64,000 nt of DNA from Actinoplanes cyaneus (GCF_016862095.1 NZ_BOMH01000028.1:124001-188000), one strand, 5' to 3'. Counted from the first letter of the stretch, positions 50,322 to 59,571 are shown. The notes: generated from the letters alone by a model not told the origin. Program-made: numbers and translations.

Positions 50322-52271
50322 TCAGGCCTCCTTCACACGCGAGGAGACGGACTCCTCGGTCGGGTTGCGGCGCAGGACACGGCCGAGACCGCTGACCCGC
50401 GGCGACATGAACGCCTTCGTGTTGGCGAACATGGTCATGATCGGGTGCCGGAAGAGGAACACCACGATGAGGTCGAGCACCGTCGCGAGACCCATCGCGA
50501 ACGCGAATCCCTGCACCGCGCCGATCGACACGATGTAGAGCACCACCGCACACATGATGGTGATCGTGTTCGCCGAGATGATCGTCCGGCGGGCCCGGTG
50601 CCACGCCCGTGGCACGGCGCTGCGTGGTGTCCGGCCCTCGTGGATCTCGTCCTTGAGCCGCTCGAAGTAGATGACGAACGAGTCCGCCGCCACACCGAGC
50701 GACACGATGAACCCTGCGATACCCGCCAGGGTGAGGGTGTAACCGATGGTGCGGCCGAGGAAGACCAGCGCGCCGAAGGTGAGCAGACCGGAGAGCAGCA
50801 GGCTCAGGAAGATGACCGAGCCGAGCAGGCGGTAGTAGAAGAACGCGTAGATCGCCACGAGCGCCATGCCGATCGCCGCGGCGATCAGGCCGGCCTCGAG
50901 CTGCTGCAGGCCGAGGGTCGCGGAGATGGTCTGCGCCGGGCCGGCCTCGAAGGTGACCGGGATCGCGCCGAACTTCAGCTGGTCCGCCAGCTGCTTCGCG
51001 GAGTCGACGGTGAAGCTGCCGGTGATCTGCGACGAGCCGGTCAGCACCGCCTGGATCTGCGGCGCGGACAGGATCTCCTTGTCCAGGACGACAGCGACCG
51101 CGCAGTGCTCGGCGGAGCCGTAGAGGGCCTGGACGGCGGTGTAGCACGGGTCGCTGGAGGTCGCGTTGAACGCCACCCGGGTCAGGTCGGCCCACTTCTT
51201 CTGGCCGTCGCCGGTGAAGTCGAGGGAGACGACCCACTGACCGTTCGTCTGGTCGAGCTGCGGGCTGGCGCTGGAGATGTCGGTGCCGACCACCTTCGCC
51301 TGGTCCAGCAGGACCTTGGCCTGGCCGCTGTAGCAGGCCACGACCTGCGAGTTCGCGTCGTCGATCGAGCCGTTCGGCCGCTTGTCGAGCTGGTCGCAGC
51401 TGATCGTCGGAACGTTGAACTGCATCTGCGGGGTGAGCGCGGCCACCTCGGCCGGGGAGAGCGCGTTGAACGCCTTGTAGGCCAGACCGGCCTTGGGGTC
51501 GCTGCTCAGGTCGACCGGGGCGGTCAGCTTCTCGGCCTGCGCCCAGAGCGCCGCGCCGACCTTCTTCGCGACCGCCGCGCGCTGCTCCTGCACGCTCGCC
51601 GGAACCGGGGCGGCCGACGCCGAGGCGCTCGGGGTGGCCGCCGGGGCAGCCGCGGAGGCCGCCGGGCTCGGGTTCGCCGACGGGGTGGCGCTCGGCACCG
51701 CCTCGCCACCACCCTGGCCGCCGGTGCCGGCGGACGGGCCGGTGGTGATCGACGGGGCGCTGGCGCCGGCCGACGGCTTCGCGGCGCCGGACGGTGCGGC
51801 CGACGGGGCCACGCCGCTCGCCGCCACACTGGGCGACGGCGAGGCCGGGTTCAGCGCGCTCGCCGAGACGTCCGGGGTCGTGCCGGTCAGCAGCCGGAAC
51901 CGCATGTTCGCGGCCTGCGCCAGGTCCTTGAGCTGGTCGTCGGCCTTACCTGCCAGGGAGACCACGATCGTGTTCTTGCCCTGGACCACGACCTCGGCCT
52001 CGGAGACGCCGAGCGCGTTGACGCGGTTCTCGATGATCGTCCGGGCCTGCTCCATCGACTCCGTCGTCGGCGTCCCGCCGGCCTGGCTCGCGATGTAGGT
52101 GGCCTGCGTGCCACCCCTGAGGTCGAGACCGAGCTTGGGCTGCAGGCGGTCGGTGAAACTGCCCTTGGCGTCACCGGCGAAGAAGACCAGGAGATACAGG
52201 ACGACGAAGATCAGGCCGAGCACGCCGAGTTGGCGTCCAGGATGCATCTGTCCCTGTGGTGGTCGTGCCAC
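50322..52271 (-). CDS. secD: Protein-export membrane protein SecD
   Basis: The 649-residue protein has helix 1 (about residues 14-32), the D1 motif PKLGLDLRGGTQATY, the P1 domain, and the C-terminal six-helix block with GMALVAIYAFFYYRLLG, GVAADSFVIYFERLKDE and PRAWHRARRTI. A 90-residue Ala/Ser/Pro-rich insert lies inside the ectodomain (about residues 135-225), longer than in most SecD proteins. The start is GTG at 52271. It is followed by secF and preceded by yajC at 141 bases. Confidence 0.96.
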   Translation of the reverse strand: MARPPQGQMHPGRQLGVLGLIFVVLYLLVFFAGDAKGSFTDRLQPKLGLDLRGGTQATYIASQAGGTPTTESMEQARTIIENRVNALGVSEAEVVVQGKNTIVVSLAGKADDQLKDLAQAANMRFRLLTGTTPDVSASALNPASPSPSVAASGVAPSAAPSGAAKPSAGASAPSITTGPSAGTGGQGGGEAVPSATPSANPSPAASAAAPAATPSASASAAPVPASVQEQRAAVAKKVGAALWAQAEKLTAPVDLSSDPKAGLAYKAFNALSPAEVAALTPQMQFNVPTISCDQLDKRPNGSIDDANSQVVACYSGQAKVLLDQAKVVGTDISSASPQLDQTNGQWVVSLDFTGDGQKKWADLTRVAFNATSSDPCYTAVQALYGSAEHCAVAVVLDKEILSAPQIQAVLTGSSQITGSFTVDSAKQLADQLKFGAIPVTFEAGPAQTISATLGLQQLEAGLIAAAIGMALVAIYAFFYYRLLGSVIFLSLLLSGLLTFGALVFLGRTIGYTLTLAGIAGFIVSLGVAADSFVIYFERLKDEIHEGRTPRSAVPRAWHRARRTIISANTITIMCAVVLYIVSIGAVQGFAFAMGLATVLDLIVVFLFRHPIMTMFANTKAFMSPRVSGLGRVLRRNPTEESVSSRVKEA

Positions 52272-52411
52272 GGCGTTAGGTCTCCCTGCGTTCGGCCGCG
52301 CGACCCGCGCGGCGCTGTCGATCGGTGGCCGGCCGTCGGCTTCTCGGACGGCGGCCGGAACGGACCGGGCCCGCCGGCAGGGCAGCCGAGGGCCGGTCCG
52401 GGTGGAACTTG

Positions 52412-52804
52412 TCAGTCCTGCTTGCGGACGTCGACGACCGGGTTCGGCGTCTCGTCGACGACCGTCTCCGTGCTGGTGGCGGGCTCGTCGACGGTGTCGG
52501 CGACCGGCTCCTCGGCGCGGGTGACCACCCGTGCGATGGCCGGGCGGGCGAAGCGGACCTGCACCGCCGGCGCGATCTCCAGGAGCACCACGTCGTCCTC
52601 GATCGCCACCACGGTGCCGTGCAGGCCGCCGATGGTGACGATCTCGTCGCCGGGGCCGAGCTTGTTCTGCAGCTCCATCGCCTCCCGGCGCCGCTTCTGC
52701 TGCGGCCGCATCACCAGGAAATACATCACGCCGATGATGAGGATGAAGGGCAGGAACAGGCTCAGCGGGTTACCCCCGCCGGCGGACTCGGCCACGCTAA
52801 ACAC
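52412..52804 (-). CDS. yajC: Preprotein translocase subunit YajC
   Basis: This 130-residue protein has one membrane helix (about residues 15-36, FLPFILIIGVMYFLVMRPQ), the basic QQKRRREAMEL segment and the conserved GDEIVTIGGLHGTVVAIEDDVV block. YajC associates with SecDF in the translocon. The tail of about 40 residues is acidic and disordered. The start is taken as GTG at 52804. It opens the yajC-secD-secF unit. Confidence 0.94.
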   Translation of the reverse strand: MFSVAESAGGGNPLSLFLPFILIIGVMYFLVMRPQQKRRREAMELQNKLGPGDEIVTIGGLHGTVVAIEDDVVLLEIAPAVQVRFARPAIARVVTRAEEPVADTVDEPATSTETVVDETPNPVVDVRKQD

Positions 52805-52951
52805 GAAAAGAAGCCTTCCGTAGGCCCCCGCGCCCTCTTCGAAGATCGGGCCGGGGCGTCAAAACATCCGGGTTGAAGCGGGGGCGAGTCTAATCGGTCA
52901 ACCTGGAGACTACGAATGCGGCACACGTCACGTTCACATCACGAGGGATAT

Positions 52952-54010
52952 TTATGTATCTCGTGCGAACAGGTCCCCCTGAAACACCCCGGACCTGCCG
53001 TCTTGTGGCGGCGTCCGGCCGAGGTGTGCCCAACCGGCCTCGGTGGCGACCCGGCCCCGCGGGGTCCGGGCGAGCAACCCGGCCCGCACCAGGAACGGCT
53101 CACACACCTCCTCGACGGTGTCGGCCTGCTCACCGACCGCGACGGCAAGCGTGGAGAGGCCGACCGGACCACCCTTGAACGACTCGATCAGCGCGCGCAG
53201 CACGGCACGGTCCAGCCGGTCCAGGCCGAGCGCGTCGACGTCGTACACCTGAAGGGCGGCCTTGGCGATCTCGACGGTGACGACGCCGTCGCCGCGCACC
53301 TCGGCATAGTCCCGGACCCGGCGCAGCAGACGGTTCGCGATACGCGGCGTGCCGCGCGACCGGCCGGCGATCTCGGCGGCGCCCTCCGGCGTGATCGGCA
53401 CCCCGAGAATGCGCGCGGAGCGGTGCAGCAGCGCGTCGAGATCGGCCGGTGAGTAGAAGTCCAGATGCGCGACGAAACCGAACCGGTCACGCATCGGCCC
53501 GGTCAGCAGCCCGGCCCTGGTCGTCGCGCCGATCAGCGTGAACGGCTCCACGTCGAGCGGGATCGCGGTGGCGCCCGGCCCCTTGCCGACCACCACGTCG
53601 ACCCGGAAGTCCTCCATCGCGCTGTAGAGCAGCTCCTCGGCCGGCTTCGCGATCCGGTGGATCTCGTCGATGAAGAGCACGTCGCCCTCGGCGAGACCGG
53701 TCAGGATCGCGGCCAGATCCCCGGAGCGCTCGATCACCGGGCCACTCGTCGTACGGATCCCGGTGCCCAGCTCGGCGGCCACGATGTTGGCCAGCGTGGT
53801 CTTGCCCAGCCCGGGCGGCCCGGAGAGCAGAATGTGATCGGGCGGCGTGCCGCGGCCCATCGACGCCTTCAGCAGCAGCTCGAGCTGGTCACGGACCCGG
53901 TGCTGCGCGATGAAGTCGGACAGCCGCCGTGGCCGGACACTGGCCTCGGCATCGAGCTCGGTGTCCTCGGCCAGCGGCGAGACCAGGTCGTCTCCCTCGG
54001 AGGAGCTCAT
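52952..54010 (-). CDS. ruvB: Holliday junction branch migration motor RuvB
   Basis: This 352-residue AAA+ helicase has Walker A GPPGLGKTT at about 64-72, Walker B VLFIDEIHRI, sensor IGATTRAGLL and the arginine finger region GPMRDRFGF, followed by the winged-helix DNA-binding domain (GLDRLDRAVLRALIESF). It drives branch migration with RuvA. The ATG at 54010 overlaps the ruvA stop by four bases. The three ruv genes are in the order ruvC-ruvA-ruvB. Confidence 0.98.
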   Translation of the reverse strand: MSSSEGDDLVSPLAEDTELDAEASVRPRRLSDFIAQHRVRDQLELLLKASMGRGTPPDHILLSGPPGLGKTTLANIVAAELGTGIRTTSGPVIERSGDLAAILTGLAEGDVLFIDEIHRIAKPAEELLYSAMEDFRVDVVVGKGPGATAIPLDVEPFTLIGATTRAGLLTGPMRDRFGFVAHLDFYSPADLDALLHRSARILGVPITPEGAAEIAGRSRGTPRIANRLLRRVRDYAEVRGDGVVTVEIAKAALQVYDVDALGLDRLDRAVLRALIESFKGGPVGLSTLAVAVGEQADTVEEVCEPFLVRAGLLARTPRGRVATEAGWAHLGRTPPQDGRSGVFQGDLFARDT

Positions 54011-54609
54011 CGGGTCTTGCCCAGCAGCCGGATCGCCTGGCGCAGCAGCACCGGAACCGGCGGCACCTCACCGTCGATCGTCTCGCCGATCGCGGCGACC
54101 GCCTGATCGGCCTGGGTCGCGCTCCAGCCGAGCGCGAGCACACCCTGCCGCACCTGCTCCTGCCACGCCCCGGCCAGCATGCTCGTGCCCGAGCCGTCGC
54201 CGAAGCCGACCGGGCCGATCTTGCCCTTCAGCTCGACGATCATCTTCTCGGCGCCGCGCTTGCCGATGCCCGGCACCTGCGTCAGCGCCGCGATGTCGCC
54301 GCCGCCGATGGCCCGGCGCACGGCATCGGGCTGATGCACCGCGAGCACCGCCTGGGCGATCCGCGGGCCGACCCCGTTCGCGGTCAGCAGCACCTCGAAG
54401 AGCTGCCGCTCGTCGTCGTCGGCGAAACCGTAGAGGGTGAGCGAGTCCTCCCGGACGATCAGCGTGGTCGCCAGCCGCGCCTCGGCACCGTTGCGCAGCG
54501 AGGCCAGCGTGTTCGGCGCGCAGAACACGCGCATGCCGACACCCCCGACCTCGACGACGGCACTGTCCGGAAGGATCGCGGTGACGACACCGCGCACGCT
54601 GGCGATCAT
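54007..54609 (-). CDS. ruvA: Holliday junction DNA-binding protein RuvA
   Basis: The 200-residue protein has the OB-fold start MIASVRGVVTAILPD, the helix-hairpin-helix domain (LLTANGVGPRIAQAVL, LTQVPGIGKRGAEKMIVELK) and the C-terminal RuvB-binding three-helix domain (LALGWSATQADQAV). It forms tetramers on Holliday junctions. The start overlaps the ruvC stop (ATGA). Confidence 0.98.
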   Translation of the reverse strand: MIASVRGVVTAILPDSAVVEVGGVGMRVFCAPNTLASLRNGAEARLATTLIVREDSLTLYGFADDDERQLFEVLLTANGVGPRIAQAVLAVHQPDAVRRAIGGGDIAALTQVPGIGKRGAEKMIVELKGKIGPVGFGDGSGTSMLAGAWQEQVRQGVLALGWSATQADQAVAAIGETIDGEVPPVPVLLRQAIRLLGKTR

Positions 54610-55133
54610 CGGCTGCTCCTGCGGGCGGCGGCGATCGCCGCGGCTTGGATCCTGGCCCGGGTGCCCCCGCGCCAGATGTGACAGATGGCGATGGCGATGG
54701 CGTCCGCCGCGTCGGCCGGCTTCGGCGGCGCGTCCAGCCTCAGCAGACGGGTGACCATGGCGGTGACCTGTGCCTTGTCGGCCGTGCCGGAGCCGGTGAC
54801 GGCCGCCTTCACCTCGCTCGGCGTGTACGTCTGCACGGGCAGGCCGGCGCGCGACCCAGCCAGGATCGCGACCGCGCTGGCCTGCGCGGTGCCCATCACG
54901 GTACGCGCGTTGTGCTGCGAGAACACCCGCTCCACCGCCACGCTCTCCGGCTTGTGGAGGGTGACCAGCTCGGCGAGGCTCCGGTCCAGGTGCAGCAGGC
55001 GCAGGGCGATGTCCTCGTCCGGCTCGCTGCGCACCACGTGGTAGTCGATCAGCGTTCCGGGACGGCCGGGCACGCCCTCGACCACACCGACGCCGCACCG
55101 GGTGAGACCCGGGTCGATGCCGAGCACGCGCAC
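54606..55133 (-). CDS. ruvC: Crossover junction endodeoxyribonuclease RuvC
   Basis: This 175-residue RNase H-fold resolvase shows its catalytic acids: Asp7 in VLGIDPGLTRCG, Glu in VAVERVF (about 68) and the Asp pair in DAADAIAIAICH (about 141 and 144). The GTG at 55133 has GGGGAGG at six bases and gives the normal N-terminus; the open frame begins at 55148. First gene of the ruvCAB unit. Confidence 0.97.
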   Translation of the reverse strand: MRVLGIDPGLTRCGVGVVEGVPGRPGTLIDYHVVRSEPDEDIALRLLHLDRSLAELVTLHKPESVAVERVFSQHNARTVMGTAQASAVAILAGSRAGLPVQTYTPSEVKAAVTGSGTADKAQVTAMVTRLLRLDAPPKPADAADAIAIAICHIWRGGTRARIQAAAIAAARRSSR

Positions 55134-55229
55134 ACGGCCTCCCCTCACGTACGTGTGTTCGACACCCTAGTACGGTCACCGCTTGCGCTCGCCGCCGACA
55201 CGCTCCGACGATGGAGCGGGAGGTTCGCC

Positions 55230-55769
55230 ATGTACCTCATACCGCCGATGGACGAGGATCCGCCACCGGAGTTCGTCGATGCCGTCGCCGCTCACGAGGC
55301 CGAGCTGCGACCCATGGCGCTGCGTCTGACCGGCGGCGACCCGATCGGTCATGAGATCTATCAGGAGTCGCTGATCGACCTGGCCGGGCACTGGCGCCGC
55401 CTGCGCCTCCGGGGTCGCCTCACACACTCCGACGCGCCCGGCATCTACCTGCGCAAACGCATCCTGGAACGGACCAAGGCGTGGCGCGACGACCAGGTCT
55501 ACGAGGTCGAGGTCCGCGTGCTGCGCACGCCGGAGAGGCAACTGGTCCAGGTGGGCGGCCCGGCCGCCAGCATCGCTTTCCACAAGGCCGCTTTGATTGA
55601 CAGTACGGCGCGAGCAGGCTTACTGACCCTCGCCGACGCGGCCGTCGCGTGGTGTCACGCGTGGCGCCGCGCCCAGCAGCACCACATCGCCCGCGTGATC
55701 GTCGGCGGCCTGCTCCTGATCGCCGCCATCATCCAGTCGATGTCCTGGCTCGCCGCGAGCGGCCTCTAG
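55230..55769 (+). CDS. Sigma-70-region-2-like protein with C-terminal membrane helix
   Basis: The 179-residue protein has a helical N-terminal part that looks like a degenerate ECF sigma region 2 (FVDAVAAHEAELRPMALRL, HEIYQESLIDLAGHWRRL, GIYLRKRILERTKAW). There is no region 4. A helix near the end (about residues 152-172, VIVGGLLLIAAIIQSMSWL) should anchor it to the membrane. The ATG at 55230 has GGGAGG six bases upstream. It is read opposite to its neighbours and its stop shares the CTAG with the stop of the convergent Uma2 gene. Function unknown. Confidence 0.72.
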   Translation: MYLIPPMDEDPPPEFVDAVAAHEAELRPMALRLTGGDPIGHEIYQESLIDLAGHWRRLRLRGRLTHSDAPGIYLRKRILERTKAWRDDQVYEVEVRVLRTPERQLVQVGGPAASIAFHKAALIDSTARAGLLTLADAAVAWCHAWRRAQQHHIARVIVGGLLLIAAIIQSMSWLAASGL

Positions 55770-56322
55770 CCTGCGTCGCGTTTCTCCCGATACTCGGCCT
55801 CGAGCTCGGAAAGGCGGACAGTGCGCTCGCGAACGTAGGCGGGCGCGGCGGCACCCGAGAGCGCAAGGCGGTGAAGGTGCACCAAGGCGTCGTCGCGCGC
55901 CCGAGCGGGCGTCCGATCGACGATCCAGTACTCGGGGATGCCACGCTCCGCATACCACTGGGCTTTGTCGGTGTACTCACCATTCATCGAGTTCTCCGAA
56001 ACAACCTCGGCGACCAGTTGGAAAGCCGAGCCAGGGAGATTCGCGTCTTCGGCCACCTCGGCAAGGTCACCGGTCAGCACGCCGACATCAGGAATGCGGT
56101 TGTCGCGTGGCCGATCGCCACGGACCCCGGTGTCCTGGAGTGCCTCCAAGCCGGCCACGCAGAGCATGTCCACCAGCCGCCGAGCCATCCACTTATGCCA
56201 GTAGATGGACGGCGTCATGATGACCAGATTTCCGCTGTGCAGTTCGTAGCGGTATCCCTCAGGAAGGGAAGCAAGATCATCGACGTCGAGGTCCTCGATG
56301 GGCGGGAGATTGATGCTCGGCA
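55766..56322 (-). CDS. Uma2-family (DUF820) restriction-endonuclease-like protein
   Basis: This 185-residue protein has the PD-(D/E)XK layout of the Uma2 family: LASLPEGYRYELHSGNLVI, RIPDVGVL (Asp), FQLVAEVVSENS (Glu) and TDKAQWYAERGIPEYWIVD (Lys). These proteins are abundant in actinobacteria and cyanobacteria and are often found in mobile or accessory positions; no host function is established. The start may be the ATG at 56322 or the TTG at 56334 which is closer to GAGGGAG. It interrupts the conserved yebC-ruvC neighbourhood together with the previous gene. Confidence 0.88.
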
Positions 56323-56510
56323 TGCTGGCCAACACTCCCTCATCCTACTGGTCGCACGACAGGATGTCACTGGTCAACTGCCTGCTTGCTCACCTCCGCG
56401 AGATGCGCCCGCCGGCAACGGCACAAGTATCGCCCAGCGGCAATCGGATGGCCTCGGACACGCGAACGGGGCAGGTGCACAAGCACCAGCCCCGTCAAGA
56501 ACCTCAGCTG

Positions 56511-57263
56511 TCACGCGTCGATGAGGGCCATTACCTCGTCGGAGACGTCGAAGTTGGCGTAGATGTTCTGAACGTCGTCGCAGTCCTCGAGCGCGTCGAT
56601 CAGCTTGAACACCTTGCGGGCCGCGTCCTCGTCGACCTCGACCGTCATCGTCGGCACCAGGGACGACTCCGCCGAGTCGTAGTCGATGCCGGCGTCCTGC
56701 AGCGCGGTGCGGACCGCGACCAGGTCGGTCGGCTCGCTGACCACCTCGAACGACTCACCGAGGTCGTTGATCTCCTCGGCGCCGGCCTCCAGGACGGCGA
56801 GCATCACGTCGTCCTCGGTGAGCTCACCCTTGGGGACGATCACGACGCCCTTGCGGTTGAACAGGTAGGACACGCTTCCCGCGTCGGCGAACGTGCCGTT
56901 GTTGCGGGTCAGCCGGGTGCGCACCTCGGTGGCCGCGCGGTTCCGGTTGTCGGTGAGGCACTCGATCAGCAGGGCCACGCCGTTCGGGCCGTAGCCCTCA
57001 TACATGATCGTCTGCCAGTCGGCGCCGCCCGCTTCGAGACCGGAGCCGCGCTTGACCGCGTTGTTGATGTTGTCGTTCGGAACCGACGACTTCTTCGCCT
57101 TCTGAATGGCGTCGTAGAGCGTGGGGTTACCGGCCGGGTCACCACCACCGGTCCGGGCCGCGACCTCGATGTTCTTGATCAGCTTGGCGAACATCTTGCC
57201 GCGCTTGGCGTCGACGACAGCCTTCTTGTGCTTGGTCGTCGCCCACTTGGAGTGGCCGGACAT
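56511..57263 (-). CDS. yebC: YebC/PmpR-family protein
   Basis: The 250-residue protein begins MSGHSKWATTKHKKAVVDAK and contains NIEVAARTGGGDP and the later DFEDVxMA-like segment (LTEDDVMLAVLEAGAEE). The family has been described both as a DNA-binding regulator and, more recently, as a ribosome-associated factor easing translation of proline stretches. That is notable here because several proteins in the window are very proline-rich. The ATG at 57263 has GGAGG upstream. It lies 15 bases after pdxT on the same strand. Confidence 0.96.
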   Translation of the reverse strand: MSGHSKWATTKHKKAVVDAKRGKMFAKLIKNIEVAARTGGGDPAGNPTLYDAIQKAKKSSVPNDNINNAVKRGSGLEAGGADWQTIMYEGYGPNGVALLIECLTDNRNRAATEVRTRLTRNNGTFADAGSVSYLFNRKGVVIVPKGELTEDDVMLAVLEAGAEEINDLGESFEVVSEPTDLVAVRTALQDAGIDYDSAESSLVPTMTVEVDEDAARKVFKLIDALEDCDDVQNIYANFDVSDEVMALIDA

Positions 57264-57278
57264 GCGTAACCTCCGTGT

Positions 57279-57884
57279 CTACCGTGCGGGTGCGGCCTGG
57301 CGGACCATCTCGACGAAGTACCGGTGGACGCGAAGGTCGCCGGTCAGCTCCGGGTGGAATGCCGTGGCGAGCAGGTTGCCCTGCCGAACGGCGACAATCC
57401 TACCGGCGTCGTCACCGGAAGCGACGCGGCCCAGCACCCGCACGTCGGGACCGACCTGCTCGACCCACGGAGCGCGGATGAAGACGGCGTGGAACTCGCC
57501 GCCCTCGATGCCCTCGATCCCCACCGGCGCCTCGAACGAGTCGACCTGCCGGCCGAAAGCGTTGCGCCGGACGGTCATCTCGATCCCCTGGAACGACTCC
57601 TGATCGGGACGCCCGTCCAGCACCGTGGTGGCCAGCATGATCATGCCGGCGCAGGAACCGTACACCGGCATGCCGTCCGCGATGCGCTTCCGAACCGGGT
57701 CGAGCAGACCGAAAGTGATCGCCAGGTTGCTCATCGTCGTGGACTCGCCGCCGGGGATCACCAGCGCCTCGACCTCCGCCAGTTCCTCGGGCCGGCGGAC
57801 CGGCCGGGCCAGCACGTCCGACTCCGCCAGGGCGGACAGGTGTTCGCGCACGTCGCCCTGCAGGGCCAGCACTCCGATGTTCAC
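57279..57884 (-). CDS. pdxT: Pyridoxal 5 prime-phosphate synthase glutaminase subunit
   Basis: This 201-residue class I glutaminase has the nucleophile Cys78 in YGSCAGMIML, PGGESTTM, and the His/Glu of TAFHPELTGD. It supplies ammonia to PdxS for PLP synthesis. The GTG at 57884 has GAAGG upstream. Unlike the usual codirectional pdxST, pdxS is here on the opposite strand, divergent across 186 bases. Confidence 0.96.
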   Translation of the reverse strand: MNIGVLALQGDVREHLSALAESDVLARPVRRPEELAEVEALVIPGGESTTMSNLAITFGLLDPVRKRIADGMPVYGSCAGMIMLATTVLDGRPDQESFQGIEMTVRRNAFGRQVDSFEAPVGIEGIEGGEFHAVFIRAPWVEQVGPDVRVLGRVASGDDAGRIVAVRQGNLLATAFHPELTGDLRVHRYFVEMVRQAAPAR

Positions 57885-58070
57885 ACCTTCACTCTAGGAC
57901 GCGCCGCGCCGGGTGCGATTCGGGCCGGGGAGACCTTCATGACGTACGTGCGAAGGCTCTTGACCTGGGTCGTGTCCCTCATGCAGGCCACCGGGGGGTC
58001 GATTGGCTATCGAGGTGACCGCACGTCGCTTCGTAGCATCGCCCTACCGCACCTTCGCACGAGGAGTCGT

Positions 58071-58967
58071 ATGTCTGAGAACCAGCCCGCCGTCGGAACC
58101 GCCCGCGTCAAGCGCGGCATGGCGGAGATGCTCAAGGGCGGCGTGATCATGGACGTCGTCACCCCCGAGCAGGCGAAGATCGCCGAGGACGCCGGCGCCG
58201 TCGCCGTCATGGCGCTGGAACGCGTTCCCGCCGACATCCGCGCCCAGGGCGGCGTGTCCCGGATGTCGGACCCCGACATGATCGACGGCATCATCAACGC
58301 CGTCTCCATCCCGGTCATGGCCAAAGCCCGGATCGGTCACTTCGTCGAGGCCCAGGTGCTGATGTCGCTGGGCGTCGACTACATCGACGAGTCCGAGGTG
58401 CTGACCCCGGCCGACTACGCCAACCACATCGACAAGTGGCAGTTCACCGTGCCCTTCGTGTGCGGCGCGACCAACCTGGGCGAGGCGCTGCGGCGGATCA
58501 CCGAGGGCGCCGCGATGATCCGCTCGAAGGGCGAGGCCGGCACCGGCGACGTGTCGAACGCGACCACCCACATGCGCAAGATCCGCGGCGAGATCCGGCG
58601 GCTGCAGACGCTTCCGGAGGACGAGCTCTACGTCGCCGCGAAGGAGCTGCAGGCGCCGTACGAGCTGGTCAAGGAGGTTGCCGAGGCGGGCAAGCTGCCG
58701 GTCGTGCTGTTCACCGCGGGCGGCATCGCCACCCCCGCCGACGCCGCCATGATGATGCAGCTCGGCGCCGAGGGCGTGTTCGTCGGCTCCGGCATCTTCA
58801 AGTCCGGCAACCCGCGGCAGCGCGCCGAGGCGATCGTCAAGGCGACCACGTTCCACGACGACCCGGACGTGATCGCCAAGGTGTCGCGCGGGCTGGGCGA
58901 GGCGATGGTCGGCATCAACGTCGACGAGATCCCGCAGCCGCACCGGCTCGCCGAGCGCGGCTGGTAA
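58071..58967 (+). CDS. pdxS: Pyridoxal 5 prime-phosphate synthase lyase subunit
   Basis: The 298-residue TIM-barrel enzyme makes PLP from ribose 5-phosphate, glyceraldehyde 3-phosphate and ammonia. The key lysine lies in PVMAKARIGH (residue 85), Asp28 in GGVIMDV, and a second lysine in RSKGEAGTGDV. All family blocks are present. The ATG at 58071 has GAGGAG upstream. It ends at a strong terminator. Confidence 0.98.
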   Translation: MSENQPAVGTARVKRGMAEMLKGGVIMDVVTPEQAKIAEDAGAVAVMALERVPADIRAQGGVSRMSDPDMIDGIINAVSIPVMAKARIGHFVEAQVLMSLGVDYIDESEVLTPADYANHIDKWQFTVPFVCGATNLGEALRRITEGAAMIRSKGEAGTGDVSNATTHMRKIRGEIRRLQTLPEDELYVAAKELQAPYELVKEVAEAGKLPVVLFTAGGIATPADAAMMMQLGAEGVFVGSGIFKSGNPRQRAEAIVKATTFHDDPDVIAKVSRGLGEAMVGINVDEIPQPHRLAERGW

Positions 58968-58978
58968 GCACCTCGATC

Positions 58979-59010
58979 GAAAAGGGCCGCCCCGGTGGGC
59001 GGCCCTTTTC
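58979..59010. terminator. Intrinsic terminator after pdxS
   Basis: A perfect 14-bp stem GAAAAGGGCCGCCC/GGGCGGCCCTTTTC with CGGT loop starts 11 bases past pdxS. A and T ends allow use by the convergent membrane protein gene as well. Confidence 0.93.
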
Positions 59011-59034
59011 GCGGGCCGGAGAAGCGCCCGGGGG

Positions 59035-59571
59035 TCAGACGGCCTGGACCGGCATGGCTTCCGAGGCCGGGGCCGGCGCCGGTGACGGCAGCGGCGGCAT
59101 CACCGGCTCCACGATGTCGAAGTAGCGCGGCCGCGGGTAACGCCCCGGCAGCCGCAGCACCCGGACCAGCTTGCGCTGCCGCGCGGTCAGCGCGTCCCGC
59201 ACCAGGTCGGTGTGCACCTGCCGGGCCAGCACCACCCGCCGGCTGCTGACGATCAGGGCGCGGGCGGCCGGGTCCACCGGGTCGAGCTCGACGCCCTGCA
59301 ACTGGCGGGTGAGGTCGTTCTCGGCGGACTCGCGCTCGTCGGGCTCGGCGTCCAGGGCGAGCCGGGCCGCAGCGTAGAGCTCGACGGACTCCAGGTGCTC
59401 GGCGACGACCGCGGCGGCCGCGGCGCGGCGCAGCAGGTGGGAGTCGAGGGCGCGTTCGGCGGATTGGGCGCGGGCGTGGACCCGTTCGACACGCTGGGCG
59501 GTCCAGCCGAGGTACGCCGAGAAGATCGCGGCCAGCACGACGACACCCAGCACCCACCACATGCGGGGCAT
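59035..59571 (-). CDS. LemA-like membrane protein
   Basis: The 178-residue protein starts MPRMWWVLGVVVLAAIFSAYLGW (one membrane helix) and continues with a helical region (VERVHARAQSAERALDSHLL, AEHLESVELYAAARLAL) whose layout is like the LemA family. It ends in a proline-rich tail (FDIVEPVMPPLPSPAP). The resemblance to LemA is by pattern, not by clear motif. The start could also be the ATG at 59562. It lies 43 bases after pimA on the same strand and may be cotranscribed. Confidence 0.65.
   Translation of the reverse strand: MPRMWWVLGVVVLAAIFSAYLGWTAQRVERVHARAQSAERALDSHLLRRAAAAAVVAEHLESVELYAAARLALDAEPDERESAENDLTRQLQGVELDPVDPAARALIVSSRRVVLARQVHTDLVRDALTARQRKLVRVLRLPGRYPRPRYFDIVEPVMPPLPSPAPAPASEAMPVQAV

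Noticed and set aside
56511..57263. YebC as a proline-translation factor explaining the proline-rich proteins nearby
   Set aside because: yebC is at this place in most actinobacteria regardless of such proteins, so the neighbourhood is not evidence of a link.
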